NCBI GenBank assembly: GCA_963798745.1
Contig: CAWCUF010000010.1
Span: forward strand, 62,001 to 126,000
Reading direction: 5' to 3'
DNA length: 64,000 nucleotides
Source of the DNA: Prado023 sp963798745
GTDB taxonomy: Bacteria; Actinomycetota; Actinomycetes; S36-B12; CAIYMF01
The notes under the pieces are model-generated. The model saw only the letters and a list, made by a program, of their open reading frames with translations. It had not been told where the DNA came from and did not search any database. The position numbers and the translations under genes are program-made. Positions 53,619-62,438 of this stretch are shown here, piece after piece (position 1 is the stretch's first letter; each line of letters starts with the position of its first letter).

Positions 53619-54557
53619 TCAGGCCTGCTCGCCCGTGACGGGGGCGGCGGGCCCGGAGCCCGCGGGTTCCGAGGTGGCGGGTTCGGTGGCCGGGGTCCCC
53701 GAGGTGGAGCTCCCGGCACCGGTCGGCGCACGCCGGGGCCCGGAGCTCTCGACCCAACTCGTGTCCACGTTGCCGTGCGCTCCAGCGGCCTGCTCGAAGG
53801 TCTTCATCCGCTCGAGGATCGCCGTCGCAGTCGGGTCGACGATCTCGTCGACGAACTCCCCGTCGGCGAGGAACACGACTCGGTCGGCGTAGGACGCGGC
53901 GTGCGCGTCGTGGGTCACCATGACGATCGTCTGGCCGAACTCGTCGACGCTGCGGCGCAAGAAGCCCAACACCTCCGCACCGGAGCGGGAGTCGAGGTTG
54001 CCGGTCGGCTCGTCGGCGAAGATGATCTCCGGGCGGGTCACCATGGCGCGCGCACAGGCCACGCGCTGCTGCTGGCCACCGGAGAGCTCACTGGGGCGGT
54101 GGGTCAGCCGGTCGGCCAGGCCGACGGTACCCACGACCAGATCGAACCACTGCCGGTCCACCTTGCTGCCCGCGATGTCCAGCGGCAGCGTGATGTTCTC
54201 CTCGGCGGTGAGCGTCGGTACCAGGTTGAAGGCCTGGAAGACGAAGCCCATCCGCTCCCGGCGCAGCCTGGTGAGGTCGTTGTCCTTCATCGTGGTGAGG
54301 TCGGAGTCACCGATGTGGACGGTCCCCGAACTGGCAGCGTCGAGCCCGGCCATGCAGTGCATGAGCGTGGACTTGCCCGAGCCGGAGGGGCCCATGATCG
54401 CGGTGAACCGGCCGGAGGCGAACTCGATGTCCACGCCGCGCAGGGCGACCACGGCAGTGTCCGCCTCGCCATAGGTCTTGTTCAGGCCCACGGCCCAGGC
54501 GGCGGGCCGCGAGTCGGCGGTCGGAGGTGCGGGCATGGCGGCGGCAGCCTCAGGCAT
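53619..54557 (-). CDS. ABC transporter ATP-binding protein (MacB/LolD type)
   Basis: A 312-residue ATPase partner of the adjoining permease. Walker A is GPSGSGKST near residue 57, Q-loop FVFQAFNLVPTLTAEENI, signature LSGGQQQRVACARA and Walker B IIFADEPTGNLD, with H-loop VTHDAHAA. The C-terminal 60 residues are a Pro/Ser/Thr/Gly-rich low-complexity tail. ATG 54557 is chosen; an in-frame ATG at 54536 would remove seven residues. The genes are four bases apart. Confidence 0.93.
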   Translation of the reverse strand: MPEAAAAMPAPPTADSRPAAWAVGLNKTYGEADTAVVALRGVDIEFASGRFTAIMGPSGSGKSTLMHCMAGLDAASSGTVHIGDSDLTTMKDNDLTRLRRERMGFVFQAFNLVPTLTAEENITLPLDIAGSKVDRQWFDLVVGTVGLADRLTHRPSELSGGQQQRVACARAMVTRPEIIFADEPTGNLDSRSGAEVLGFLRRSVDEFGQTIVMVTHDAHAASYADRVVFLADGEFVDEIVDPTATAILERMKTFEQAAGAHGNVDTSWVESSGPRRAPTGAGSSTSGTPATEPATSEPAGSGPAAPVTGEQA

Positions 54558-54656
54558 GGGGAGACCTCTCCTCGAGTGAGTCAATGGAAGTTTAGGCGCT
54601 CACCGGTGGGGCCGCTGACGGTTCGCCCACCTGTGGGCCTCCGACTGGCCCCGACC

Positions 54657-55316
54657 TCAGGGCACGAGCGCCCGCAGGTCAGCCAGAGTCAGGCCGACCA
54701 GGGAGTCGCGCACGACCACGCGTTCGCCCGGCTCGATGGGCACCACGTGGGGCACCGCCAGCACTGTGGCGCCCGCCGACCAGCCCGCACGCACCCCGTT
54801 GGCGGAGTCCTCCAGAACCACCGCCGCGGTGATGTCCACGCCCAGCATCGCGGCCGCACGGAGGTAGGGCTGTGGGTCGGGCTTGCTGCGGGGCACCTCG
54901 TCGCCGGCCACCTGGACCGAGAATCCGGGCAGTCCGGCATCGGTCAGTTGATCCAGCACGACGTCGATGATCTGGCGCACCGAGGCGGACACGAGGGCGT
55001 AGGGCACCCCGGACCCGGCGACCTCGGTGAGCAACTCGGCGGCTCCGGGCTGGATCGGGATGCGCACCTCAGCCAGCAGGGCGAGCATGTGCCCGATCAG
55101 CAGGTCGGCGATCTCGTCGGTCGAGCGATCCGTGCCGCTGACTGCTGCCATGTGGGCGGTTGCGTGGGCCATGGAGGCGCCGACCACGGCGCGCTGGTCG
55201 GCCTCGCTCCAGGTCCCGCCGAGGGCGGCGAGTGTCGCATGCTCGGCCTCCAGCCAGAGGGGCTCGGTGTTCACGAGCAGACCATCCATGTCGAAGAGCA
55301 CAGCGGAAAGCGGCAT
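54657..55316 (-). CDS. HAD-superfamily hydrolase (beta-phosphoglucomutase/phosphatase type)
   Basis: A 219-residue HAD phosphatase. Motif I is LFDMDGLLVNTEP, motif II ALVSASVRQ, the cap lies between, and motif III/IV is SKPDPQPYLRAA and VLEDSANGVRAGWSAG. DxDG/L-NTEP is typical of the subfamily that includes sugar-phosphatases and beta-phosphoglucomutases. Substrate cannot be assigned. It is 35 bases downstream of metH on the same strand and may share its transcript. Confidence 0.92.
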   Translation of the reverse strand: MPLSAVLFDMDGLLVNTEPLWLEAEHATLAALGGTWSEADQRAVVGASMAHATAHMAAVSGTDRSTDEIADLLIGHMLALLAEVRIPIQPGAAELLTEVAGSGVPYALVSASVRQIIDVVLDQLTDAGLPGFSVQVAGDEVPRSKPDPQPYLRAAAMLGVDITAAVVLEDSANGVRAGWSAGATVLAVPHVVPIEPGERVVVRDSLVGLTLADLRALVP

Positions 55317-55351
55317 GCGGTCCCTTCCAGGCGGTTGGTGCCGACAGCGGG

Positions 55352-58300
55352 TCAGCCTGCGTTGTAGTAGCTGGCCTCCGGGTGGTGCACGATCAGCGCC
55401 GAGGTGGACTGCTCCGGGTGGAGTTGGAACTCCTCGGAGAGTTCCACCCCGATCCGTCCTGGCCCCAGCAGATCGACCACGACGGACTGCTGCTCGACAT
55501 CGGGACAGGCCGGGTAGCCGAACGAGTAGCGCTCGCCCTGGTAGGACTGCTTGGTGATCAGTTGGGTGCGGTCGGTGGCGTCGGCCGAGTCGATGCCGAG
55601 TTCGGTGCGGACCCGGGAGTGCCAGTACTCGGCCAGCGCCTCGGTGAGCTGAACGCTCAAGCCATGCAACTCCACGTACTCGCGGTACTTGTTGTCCGCG
55701 AACAGCGCCGCCGCGGCCTGCGACACGGCGCTGCCCATGGTGGCCACGTGGAACGCCACTACGTCGGGGCGTCCCTGCGCCAGAACCGCTTCGCGGGACC
55801 GGAAGAAGTCGGCCAGGCACAGGTACCGGTCGCGCTGCTGGCGCGGGAAGGGCAACCGGTGCAGTTCGCGCGGCTGCCAGCCGTTGGCCAAGGGCGAGTC
55901 GCCGGCCTCGGCCAGGCCGGTCGGGTCGAGGATGACCAGTTCGTCGGCCTCGGACCAGCAGGGGAAGTAGCCGTACACGACAGCCGAGGCGAGCAGTCCC
56001 TCGGTGTGCACGCGATCCAGCCACATCCGCAACCTCGGACGACCCTCGACCTCTACTAGAGAGTTATAGTCCGGCCCCTCCCCGCGGGAGGACTTCAGCC
56101 CCCACTGGCCCAGGAACAGGGCGCGCTCGTCCAGGTAGGCGGAGTAGTCGGCCAGCCGGATGCCCTTGACCACCCGGGAGCCCCAGAACGGCGGGGTCGG
56201 GACCGGGTTGTCGGCCGCCACATCGCTTCGGGCCGGGATCTCGGCGGGCGCGCGGTCGGCGGGCGCGCGCCGGCTGACGCGTCGCGCCCGCAACTCCGGC
56301 AGGGCAGCGCCGTCCTCGCCACGCTTGACGGCCATGAACGCGTCCATCAACCGCAGGCCCTCGAAGGCGTCCCGGGCATAGCGCACCTCGCCGTCGAATC
56401 GCCCCGCGAGGTCCTCCTCCACGAACGCGCGGGTCAGCGCCGCGCCGCCGAGCAGCACCGGCCAGCGTGCCGCGACCGCGCGGGAGTTCATCTCCTCGAG
56501 GTTCTCCTTCATGATGACCGTGCTCTTGACCAGCAACCCGGACATGCCGATCACGTCCGCGTCGTGCTCGGCTGCGGCGTCGAGGATGGCGGTGACCGGC
56601 TGCTTGATGCCGAGGTTGACCACGCTGTAGCCATTGTTGGTCAGGATGATGTCGACGAGGTTCTTGCCGATGTCGTGCACGTCGCCCTTGACCGTGGCCA
56701 GCACGATCGTGCCCTTGCCGGCCGCCTCCTCGCCCTCGACCTTCTCCATGTGCGGTTCGAGATGGGCCACCGCGGTCTTCATCACCTCAGCGCTGTTGAG
56801 CACGAACGGAAGCTGCATGTCGCCACGGCCGAACAACTCGCCGACCGTCTTCATGCCAGCCAGCAGCGTCTCGTTGATGATCGCCAACGCGGGCCGCAGG
56901 GCCAAGGCTTCGTCCAGGTCGGCCTCGAGGCCCGCCCGCTCGCCGTCGATGATGCGCCGCTCCAGCCGCTCGTCGAGCGGGAGGGCGGCGAGCTCCTCGG
57001 CGCGTGTGGCCGCCGAGGCCTGCGCGCTGACTCCGGCGAACAGGTCCAGGAAGCGGGTCAACGGGTCATAGGTGAGCGTGCCGTCCTCGGCGTAGGCGCG
57101 CCGGTCGTAGACCAGGTCGCGGGCCACGTCCAGTTGCTCGTCGCTGATCCGCGCGGTGGGCAGGATCTTGCTCGCGTGCACGATCGCCGAGTCCAGGCCG
57201 GCCTCGATGCACTCGTGCAGGAACACGGAGTTCAGCACCTGGCGGGCGGCGGGGTTCAGCCCGAAGGAGACGTTGGACAGCCCCAGTGTGGTCTGCACCT
57301 CGGGGTGGGCGTGCTTGATCCGACGGATCGCCTCGATGGTCTCGATGGCGTCGCGGCGGGTCTCCTCCTGGCCGGTCGCGATCGGGAAGGTCAGGCAGTC
57401 GACGAGCACGTCGCGCGGGGGGATGCCGTGGTTGTCCCGCAGGTCGCTGATCAGGCGGTCGGCGATGGCGACCTTCCAGTCGGCGGTGCGGGCCTGCCCC
57501 TCCTCGTCGATGGTCAGGGCCACGACCGCCGCGCCGTACTCCTTGATCAGCGGGACGATCCGGGCGAAGCGTGATCCAGGGCCGTCGCCGTCCTCGTAGT
57601 TGACCGAATTGACCACTGCCCGCCCACCGAGCATCTGCAGCCCTGCCTCGAGTACCGCCGGCTCTGTGGAGTCCAGCACGAGTGGGAGGGTGGAGGCTGT
57701 GGCCAACCTGCCGGCCAGCTCACGCATGTCAGCCACGCCGTCGCGCCCGACGTAGTCCACGCACAGGTCGAGCAGGTGGGCGCCGTCGCGGATCTGGGCT
57801 CGGGCGATCTCGACGCAGGCCTCCCAGTCCTGGGCGAGCATCGCCTCGCGGAAGGCCTTGGAGCCGTTGGCGTTGGTGCGCTCCCCGATCGACAGGTAGG
57901 CGGTGTCCTGGCGGAACGCGACCGACTGGTAGAGCGAGGCCGCGGCCGCCTCGGTGACGACCTCGCGGGGGTGAACCTCCCGGCCACCGACCCGCTCGAC
58001 CACCGCGCGCAGGTGCTCGGGCGTGGTGCCACAGCAGCCGCCGACCAGGGCCAGGCCGTAGTCGGTGGTGAAGTGGTCGTGTGCCTGCGCCAGCTCCTGC
58101 GGGGTCAGCGGGTAGTGCGCCCCGTCGGCGATGAGCACCGGCAGGCCGGCGTTGGGCATGGCGGAGATGCCGACCCGGGCGTGGCGGGAGAGGTGGCGCA
58201 GGTGCTCGCTCATCTCGGCGGGTCCGGTGGCGCAGTTCAGACCGATCAGGTCGATGCGCAGCGGCTCGAGGGCGGTCAGGGCCGCGCCGATCTCGCTGCC

Positions 58301-58903
58301 GAGCAGCATCGTCCCGGTGGTCTCGACGGTCACCTGGGCGATCAGCGCCACCTCCCGGCCGGCCGCGGACATGGCCCGGCGCGCGCCGATCAGGGCCGCC
58401 TTCGCCTGGAGCAGGTCCTGGGCGGTCTCGATCAGGACCGCGTCCACGCCGCCGGCGAGCAGACCGGCGACCTGCTCGGCGTAGGCGTCGCGCAGGTCGA
58501 CGAACGGGGCGTGGCCGAGGGTGGGCAGCTTCGTCCCGGGCCCCACCGAGCCCAGGACCCAGCGCGGGCGATCCGGGGTGGAGTAGCCGTCGGCCACCTC
58601 GCGGGCGATCCGGGCGCCCGCCTCGGCGAGTTCGCGGATGCGGTGGCTGATGTCGTATTCGGCCAGGTTGGCCAGGTTGGCTCCGAACGTGTTGGTCTCC
58701 ACGCAGTCCACACCGACGTCGAAGTACGCGGCGTGCACGCCGGCGACGATGTCGGGGCGGGTGACGTTGAGAATCTCATTGCACCCCTCGTAGCCCTGGA
58801 AGTCATCCAGCGAGGGGTCCTGGGCCTGGAGCATCGTGCCCATGGCTCCATCGGCGACGATGACGCGCTCGGACAGGGCGGAGAGTAGGGATTGGTTCGA
58901 CAT
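55352..58903 (-). CDS. metH: Cobalamin-dependent methionine synthase
   Basis: A 1183-residue, four-module enzyme that transfers methyl from methyltetrahydrofolate to homocysteine. The homocysteine domain has zinc ligands in LNCATG (near 221) and GGCCGTT (near 291). The pterin domain contains IGERTNANGSKAF near 350 and LPLVLDSTEPAVLEAGLQ. The B12 domain has DVHDIGKN (near 740). The activation domain ends with YFPCWSEADELVILDP and YQGERYSFGYPACPD. Length is near that of other actinobacterial MetH. ATG at 58903. No cobalamin riboswitch is visible in the 43 bases upstream. Confidence 0.97.
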   Translation of the reverse strand: MSNQSLLSALSERVIVADGAMGTMLQAQDPSLDDFQGYEGCNEILNVTRPDIVAGVHAAYFDVGVDCVETNTFGANLANLAEYDISHRIRELAEAGARIAREVADGYSTPDRPRWVLGSVGPGTKLPTLGHAPFVDLRDAYAEQVAGLLAGGVDAVLIETAQDLLQAKAALIGARRAMSAAGREVALIAQVTVETTGTMLLGSEIGAALTALEPLRIDLIGLNCATGPAEMSEHLRHLSRHARVGISAMPNAGLPVLIADGAHYPLTPQELAQAHDHFTTDYGLALVGGCCGTTPEHLRAVVERVGGREVHPREVVTEAAAASLYQSVAFRQDTAYLSIGERTNANGSKAFREAMLAQDWEACVEIARAQIRDGAHLLDLCVDYVGRDGVADMRELAGRLATASTLPLVLDSTEPAVLEAGLQMLGGRAVVNSVNYEDGDGPGSRFARIVPLIKEYGAAVVALTIDEEGQARTADWKVAIADRLISDLRDNHGIPPRDVLVDCLTFPIATGQEETRRDAIETIEAIRRIKHAHPEVQTTLGLSNVSFGLNPAARQVLNSVFLHECIEAGLDSAIVHASKILPTARISDEQLDVARDLVYDRRAYAEDGTLTYDPLTRFLDLFAGVSAQASAATRAEELAALPLDERLERRIIDGERAGLEADLDEALALRPALAIINETLLAGMKTVGELFGRGDMQLPFVLNSAEVMKTAVAHLEPHMEKVEGEEAAGKGTIVLATVKGDVHDIGKNLVDIILTNNGYSVVNLGIKQPVTAILDAAAEHDADVIGMSGLLVKSTVIMKENLEEMNSRAVAARWPVLLGGAALTRAFVEEDLAGRFDGEVRYARDAFEGLRLMDAFMAVKRGEDGAALPELRARRVSRRAPADRAPAEIPARSDVAADNPVPTPPFWGSRVVKGIRLADYSAYLDERALFLGQWGLKSSRGEGPDYNSLVEVEGRPRLRMWLDRVHTEGLLASAVVYGYFPCWSEADELVILDPTGLAEAGDSPLANGWQPRELHRLPFPRQQRDRYLCLADFFRSREAVLAQGRPDVVAFHVATMGSAVSQAAAALFADNKYREYVELHGLSVQLTEALAEYWHSRVRTELGIDSADATDRTQLITKQSYQGERYSFGYPACPDVEQQSVVVDLLGPGRIGVELSEEFQLHPEQSTSALIVHHPEASYYNAG

Positions 58904-58946
58904 GATGGGCCAAGGGTACGGGCTTGGTCCGACATGGATGGGGCGC

Positions 58947-59660
58947 TCACAGTCGCCAGCGACTTCGTGGCGTCCGTGTGATTGTCCACGGAGCGCCGTT
59001 GTTGGCGTGCCAGGGAGTTCCAGGCGGGGCACCCGCGGTCGGCGGGGGAACGGCGCCGCCGTCGGGCGCGGGTGCGATGGCCCACATCAGCAGATCGACC
59101 TGCCGGTGGTGCGCCCAGCACAAGAGCACCAAGTTGGGCAGGTCCGAGGCCCCGCCTGCGGCCCAGTCGTGGACGTGGTGGCTCTGGCACGCCTCGGCCG
59201 GTATCCCGCAGCCCGGGATGATGCAGCCGCCGTCTCGGGCGGCCAACGCCCGGCGCTGGGCGGCGGAGGCAGTGCGCGCGGTCCGGCCCACGGCAACGGG
59301 CATGCGGTCCCCAGCAGGCTGCCGCGAGGGCTGCGATCCTGATCTCAGGACTGGACGGCTGCGGTCCGAGACCATCCGAACCGCCCATCGCGCCGGCGTT
59401 GTCGGGAGCTGAGTCGCCGCCGGTCCCTGGGGTCTCGACGACGATCGGGGTCACCAGCGCATCACATCCGGCGAATCGCTGCTCAGCGGCAGTGAGGGTA
59501 TGTCCACGGCTGTTGCTCCACGCGACGTCACCTGCCTGCGTGGTGTCCATCGTGACCGAGACCGAGACCGGCAGGCCACCACGAGAGGGAGCGACGCATC
59601 GGCCAGCGAGCACCTCGCCCGCGGATCGCTCAGCGCCCTGTCCCCCACTGATGTGTCCAT
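58947..59660 (-). pseudogene. Truncated and frameshifted DUF222/HNH endonuclease gene
   Basis: The 3' part carries an intact HNH motif: CIIPGCGIPAEACQSHHVHD then LPNLVLLCWAHHR. The preceding segment, RCVAPSRGGLPVSVSVTMDT, is in a different frame that runs to about 59310; the two meet at a GGGGACC run near 59308-59318. The usual 250-300 residues of N-terminal DUF222 are missing beyond about 59660. Members of this family are repeated in actinobacterial genomes. It looks like a decayed gene next to metH. Confidence 0.75.
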
Positions 59661-59838
59661 CAGCCCCCCCGTGTACGAACGTCTGTTCGAATACTAGTCG
59701 GCAAGTCCGACACTGCGTCGGGACCGAGGCAAGCTGTGGACATCGCATGCCGAGGCGCGGCTCTCTGACCATTTCCCCGCGTCCCGCAGCGCAGCGGTTC
59801 GCTCCCGCCTACGCAGCCCTGCGGATCGCCGCGGCGCC

Positions 59839-60720
59839 TCAGACCTGCGGGGCCCAGTCCGCTCCATGCTCGGCGAACGCGCCAGACCAGAGCTGTACCT
59901 CGGAATCGGGCAGCGGACCCCGGCCCACGGCATCGACGACGACCTGAAGGTGCGCCGGCGACGACGTTCCCACGATCGCAGTGGACACCCCCGGAGCGAA
60001 GGCGCTGAACCTGATCGCCGTGGAGGTCCAGTCCCCATCGGTCGGCGTGATCCCCATGGCGCGCAGCCGGTGCCAATAGGGCTCCTCGTAGCGACCGACC
60101 GGTGGTTCGGCGAACCGCCAGGCCGCGTTGGCCAGCGGTCGCTTGGCGATCACCCCGAGGCCCGCGTCGACCGCAGACCCGATCAGTGCCCGCAGCGTCC
60201 ACTGATCGGCCAGGTTCACTGAGGTCTGGATCGCGCCGAACGCACGGGACTCGATGGCCCAGGCCAACTCCGCCCCCTCCCCGCTGTACCCACAGACCCG
60301 AACCTTGCCGGCGGCCTGGGCCGCATGCAGCGCCGAGACGACCTCCCCCGCGCGGAGCACGTCCAGGGAGCACGAGTGCAGGAAGCACACATCCAGCATG
60401 TCAGTCCGCAGTGTTCCCAGCGCCCGATCCACACCCAGCGCGACGGCCTCGTAGGACCAGTCCGGAACCCCCGGCACGTCGTAGCCCACCTTGGTCGACA
60501 GCACGAACTCCCCGCGCCGATCAGCCAGCAGGGCACCGATCCGCTCCTCGCTGCTGCCGTAGCCCCGAGCCGTGTCGATCAGGCTGATGCCCGACTCCAG
60601 CACAGCGTCGAGCAGCCCCTGGACGTCGCGATCAGAGCGGTCCGGGGACCCGATGTGGCCAGCCCCGAACCCCAACGCGGAGACCTGCAGGCCGGTGGAA
60701 CCGAAAGGACGCAGCAGCAT
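59839..60720 (-). CDS. Aldo/keto reductase family protein
   Basis: A 293-residue TIM-barrel oxidoreductase. Catalytic residues are Asp in LIDTARGYGSSEERIG, Tyr in the same segment, Lys in VLSTKVGYDVPG and His in VCFLHSCSLD. The NADPH-binding end is STAIVGTSSPAHLQVV. It is like D-threo-aldose dehydrogenase-type or yeast-Gcy-like reductases; substrate is unknown. ATG at 60720 is chosen as the family N-terminus (LLRPFGSTG) begins there. It lies 47 bases downstream of pgi. Confidence 0.9.
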   Translation of the reverse strand: MLLRPFGSTGLQVSALGFGAGHIGSPDRSDRDVQGLLDAVLESGISLIDTARGYGSSEERIGALLADRRGEFVLSTKVGYDVPGVPDWSYEAVALGVDRALGTLRTDMLDVCFLHSCSLDVLRAGEVVSALHAAQAAGKVRVCGYSGEGAELAWAIESRAFGAIQTSVNLADQWTLRALIGSAVDAGLGVIAKRPLANAAWRFAEPPVGRYEEPYWHRLRAMGITPTDGDWTSTAIRFSAFAPGVSTAIVGTSSPAHLQVVVDAVGRGPLPDSEVQLWSGAFAEHGADWAPQV

Positions 60721-60767
60721 GACGCCGATGCTAGACGGGACCTGAGCTCGTCGTTGGCTCGCAGCGC

Positions 60768-62414
60768 TCAACGGCCCCGGTCAGCCCGGTACCGCTTCAC
60801 GAGGGCGTTGGTCGAGACGTCCAGACTCGGCTCAGCCTCACCGGTGAGCATCGGCCCGATCGAATCGGCGACCACCTTGCCCAGCTGCACGCCCCACTGG
60901 TCGTAGGGGTTGATGTCCCAGATCATCCCCTGCACGAAGGTGGAATGCTCGTACAGCGAGATCAGGGCACCCAGCGCGAACGGCGTCAACTCCTGGCCCA
61001 CCAGCATGCTGTTCGGCCGGTTGCCGGGCATCACCTTGTGCTCGACCAGGTCGGCCGGCGTCCCGTCTGCGGCCACCTCCTCAGCCGTACGCCCGAAGGC
61101 CATGACACCAGACTGGGCCAGGCAGTTGGCGACCAGGAGGTCGTGGTGGTTGCCCACGTCGTTGACCGGCCGCGTGAAGAAGATGAAGTCCGCGGCCACG
61201 ATCGTGGTCCCCTGATGCAGCATCTGGTAGAAGGAGTGCTGCCCGTTGGTCCCGGGCTCACCCCAGAACGCCGCCGACGTGTCATAGCTCACGGGCTGGC
61301 CGGCCGCCGTGACCCGCTTGCCGTTGCTCTCCATGATCATCTGCTGCAGGTAGGCCGGGAAGCGCACGAGATACTGATCGTAGGGCAACACGACGTGATC
61401 GGACATGCCCAGGAAGTTGCGATTCCAGACGCACAGCAGCCCGTGCAGCAGCGGCAGGTTCGAGCGCGCCGGGGCGGTCCGGAAGTGCGTGTCCATGGCG
61501 TGCAGCCCGGCCAGCAGCTCACCGAAGCCGTCCGGACCGACAGCGATCATCGTCGACAGCCCGATCGCCGAGCTCATCGAGTAGCGCCCACCGACCCAGT
61601 CCCAGAACCCGAACATGTTCTCGGTGTCGATCCCGAACTCGGCTACCTTGCCCGCGTTGGTCGAGATCGCCACGAAGTGCCGCGCGACCGCGGCTGAGTC
61701 CCCACCGAGACCGGCCACCAGCCAGTCGCGGGCGGTCCGCGCGTTGGTCATCGTCTCCTGCGTGGTGAACGTCTTGGACGCCACCAGGAACAGCGTCTCG
61801 GCCGGGTCGAGGTCGCGGGTGTTCTCCACGAAGTCCGTGCCGTCGACGTTGGACACGAAACGCATCACCAGGTCGCGGTCGCTGACGTTGCGCAGCGCCA
61901 GGTAGGCCATCACGGGCCCGAGGTCCGAGCCGCCGATGCCGATGTTCACCACGTTGCGGATCGGCCGGCCGGTGAAGCCGAGCCAGGTCCCGCCGCGCAC
62001 CTGATCGGCGAAGGTGCCCATCCGGTCGAGTACCTCGTGCACGTCGGCCGCAACGTCCTGGCCGTCGACGGTCAGCTCAGCACCCGGGGGCAGCCGCAGG
62101 GCGGTGTGCAGGACCGCGCGATCCTCGGTGTTGTTCAGATGCACCCCGGTGAACATCGCCTCGCGACGACCGGCGATGTCGCGCTCCTGCGCCAGGGCGA
62201 TCAGCAGCTCGAGCGTCTCGGGCGTGATGCGCTGCTTGGACATGTCCAGGTGCCAGCCGGCCCCGTCGGCGCTGAGCTCCGCCGCGCGGTCGAGATCACC
62301 GGCGGAGTCGAACAGCTCGCGGATCGTCGTGGCGGACAGCGTCTCGGCGTGCGCGGACAGGGCCTGCCACGCGGGCGCGTCGGTGAGCGGGGTGTGGGCC
62401 GGGGTCTGGGTCAT
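60768..62414 (-). CDS. pgi: Glucose-6-phosphate isomerase
   Basis: A 548-residue glycolytic isomerase that interconverts glucose-6-phosphate and fructose-6-phosphate. The two PGI signatures are visible: FVSNVDGTDFVENTRDLDP and GGRYSMSSAIGLSTMIAVG, with catalytic residues in GEPGTNGQHSFYQMLHQGT and the C-terminal KVVADSIGPML. It would process phosphorylated sugar delivered by PtsG. Length is normal. It lies in a minus-strand group with mshC upstream and the aldo/keto reductase downstream. Confidence 0.97.
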   Translation of the reverse strand: MTQTPAHTPLTDAPAWQALSAHAETLSATTIRELFDSAGDLDRAAELSADGAGWHLDMSKQRITPETLELLIALAQERDIAGRREAMFTGVHLNNTEDRAVLHTALRLPPGAELTVDGQDVAADVHEVLDRMGTFADQVRGGTWLGFTGRPIRNVVNIGIGGSDLGPVMAYLALRNVSDRDLVMRFVSNVDGTDFVENTRDLDPAETLFLVASKTFTTQETMTNARTARDWLVAGLGGDSAAVARHFVAISTNAGKVAEFGIDTENMFGFWDWVGGRYSMSSAIGLSTMIAVGPDGFGELLAGLHAMDTHFRTAPARSNLPLLHGLLCVWNRNFLGMSDHVVLPYDQYLVRFPAYLQQMIMESNGKRVTAAGQPVSYDTSAAFWGEPGTNGQHSFYQMLHQGTTIVAADFIFFTRPVNDVGNHHDLLVANCLAQSGVMAFGRTAEEVAADGTPADLVEHKVMPGNRPNSMLVGQELTPFALGALISLYEHSTFVQGMIWDINPYDQWGVQLGKVVADSIGPMLTGEAEPSLDVSTNALVKRYRADRGR

Positions 62415-62438
62415 GGGGCCTCCTTCGACCGCCCCAGA

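Noticed and set aside
56052..56061. A TACTAGAG string resembling a synthetic-biology cloning scar in metH
   Set aside because: It is in a continuous, normal metH coding sequence with no other vector sequence, so chance is the best explanation.
58904..58946. Cobalamin riboswitch before metH
   Set aside because: Only 43 bases separate metH from the HNH remnant and none of the B12-box features are visible.
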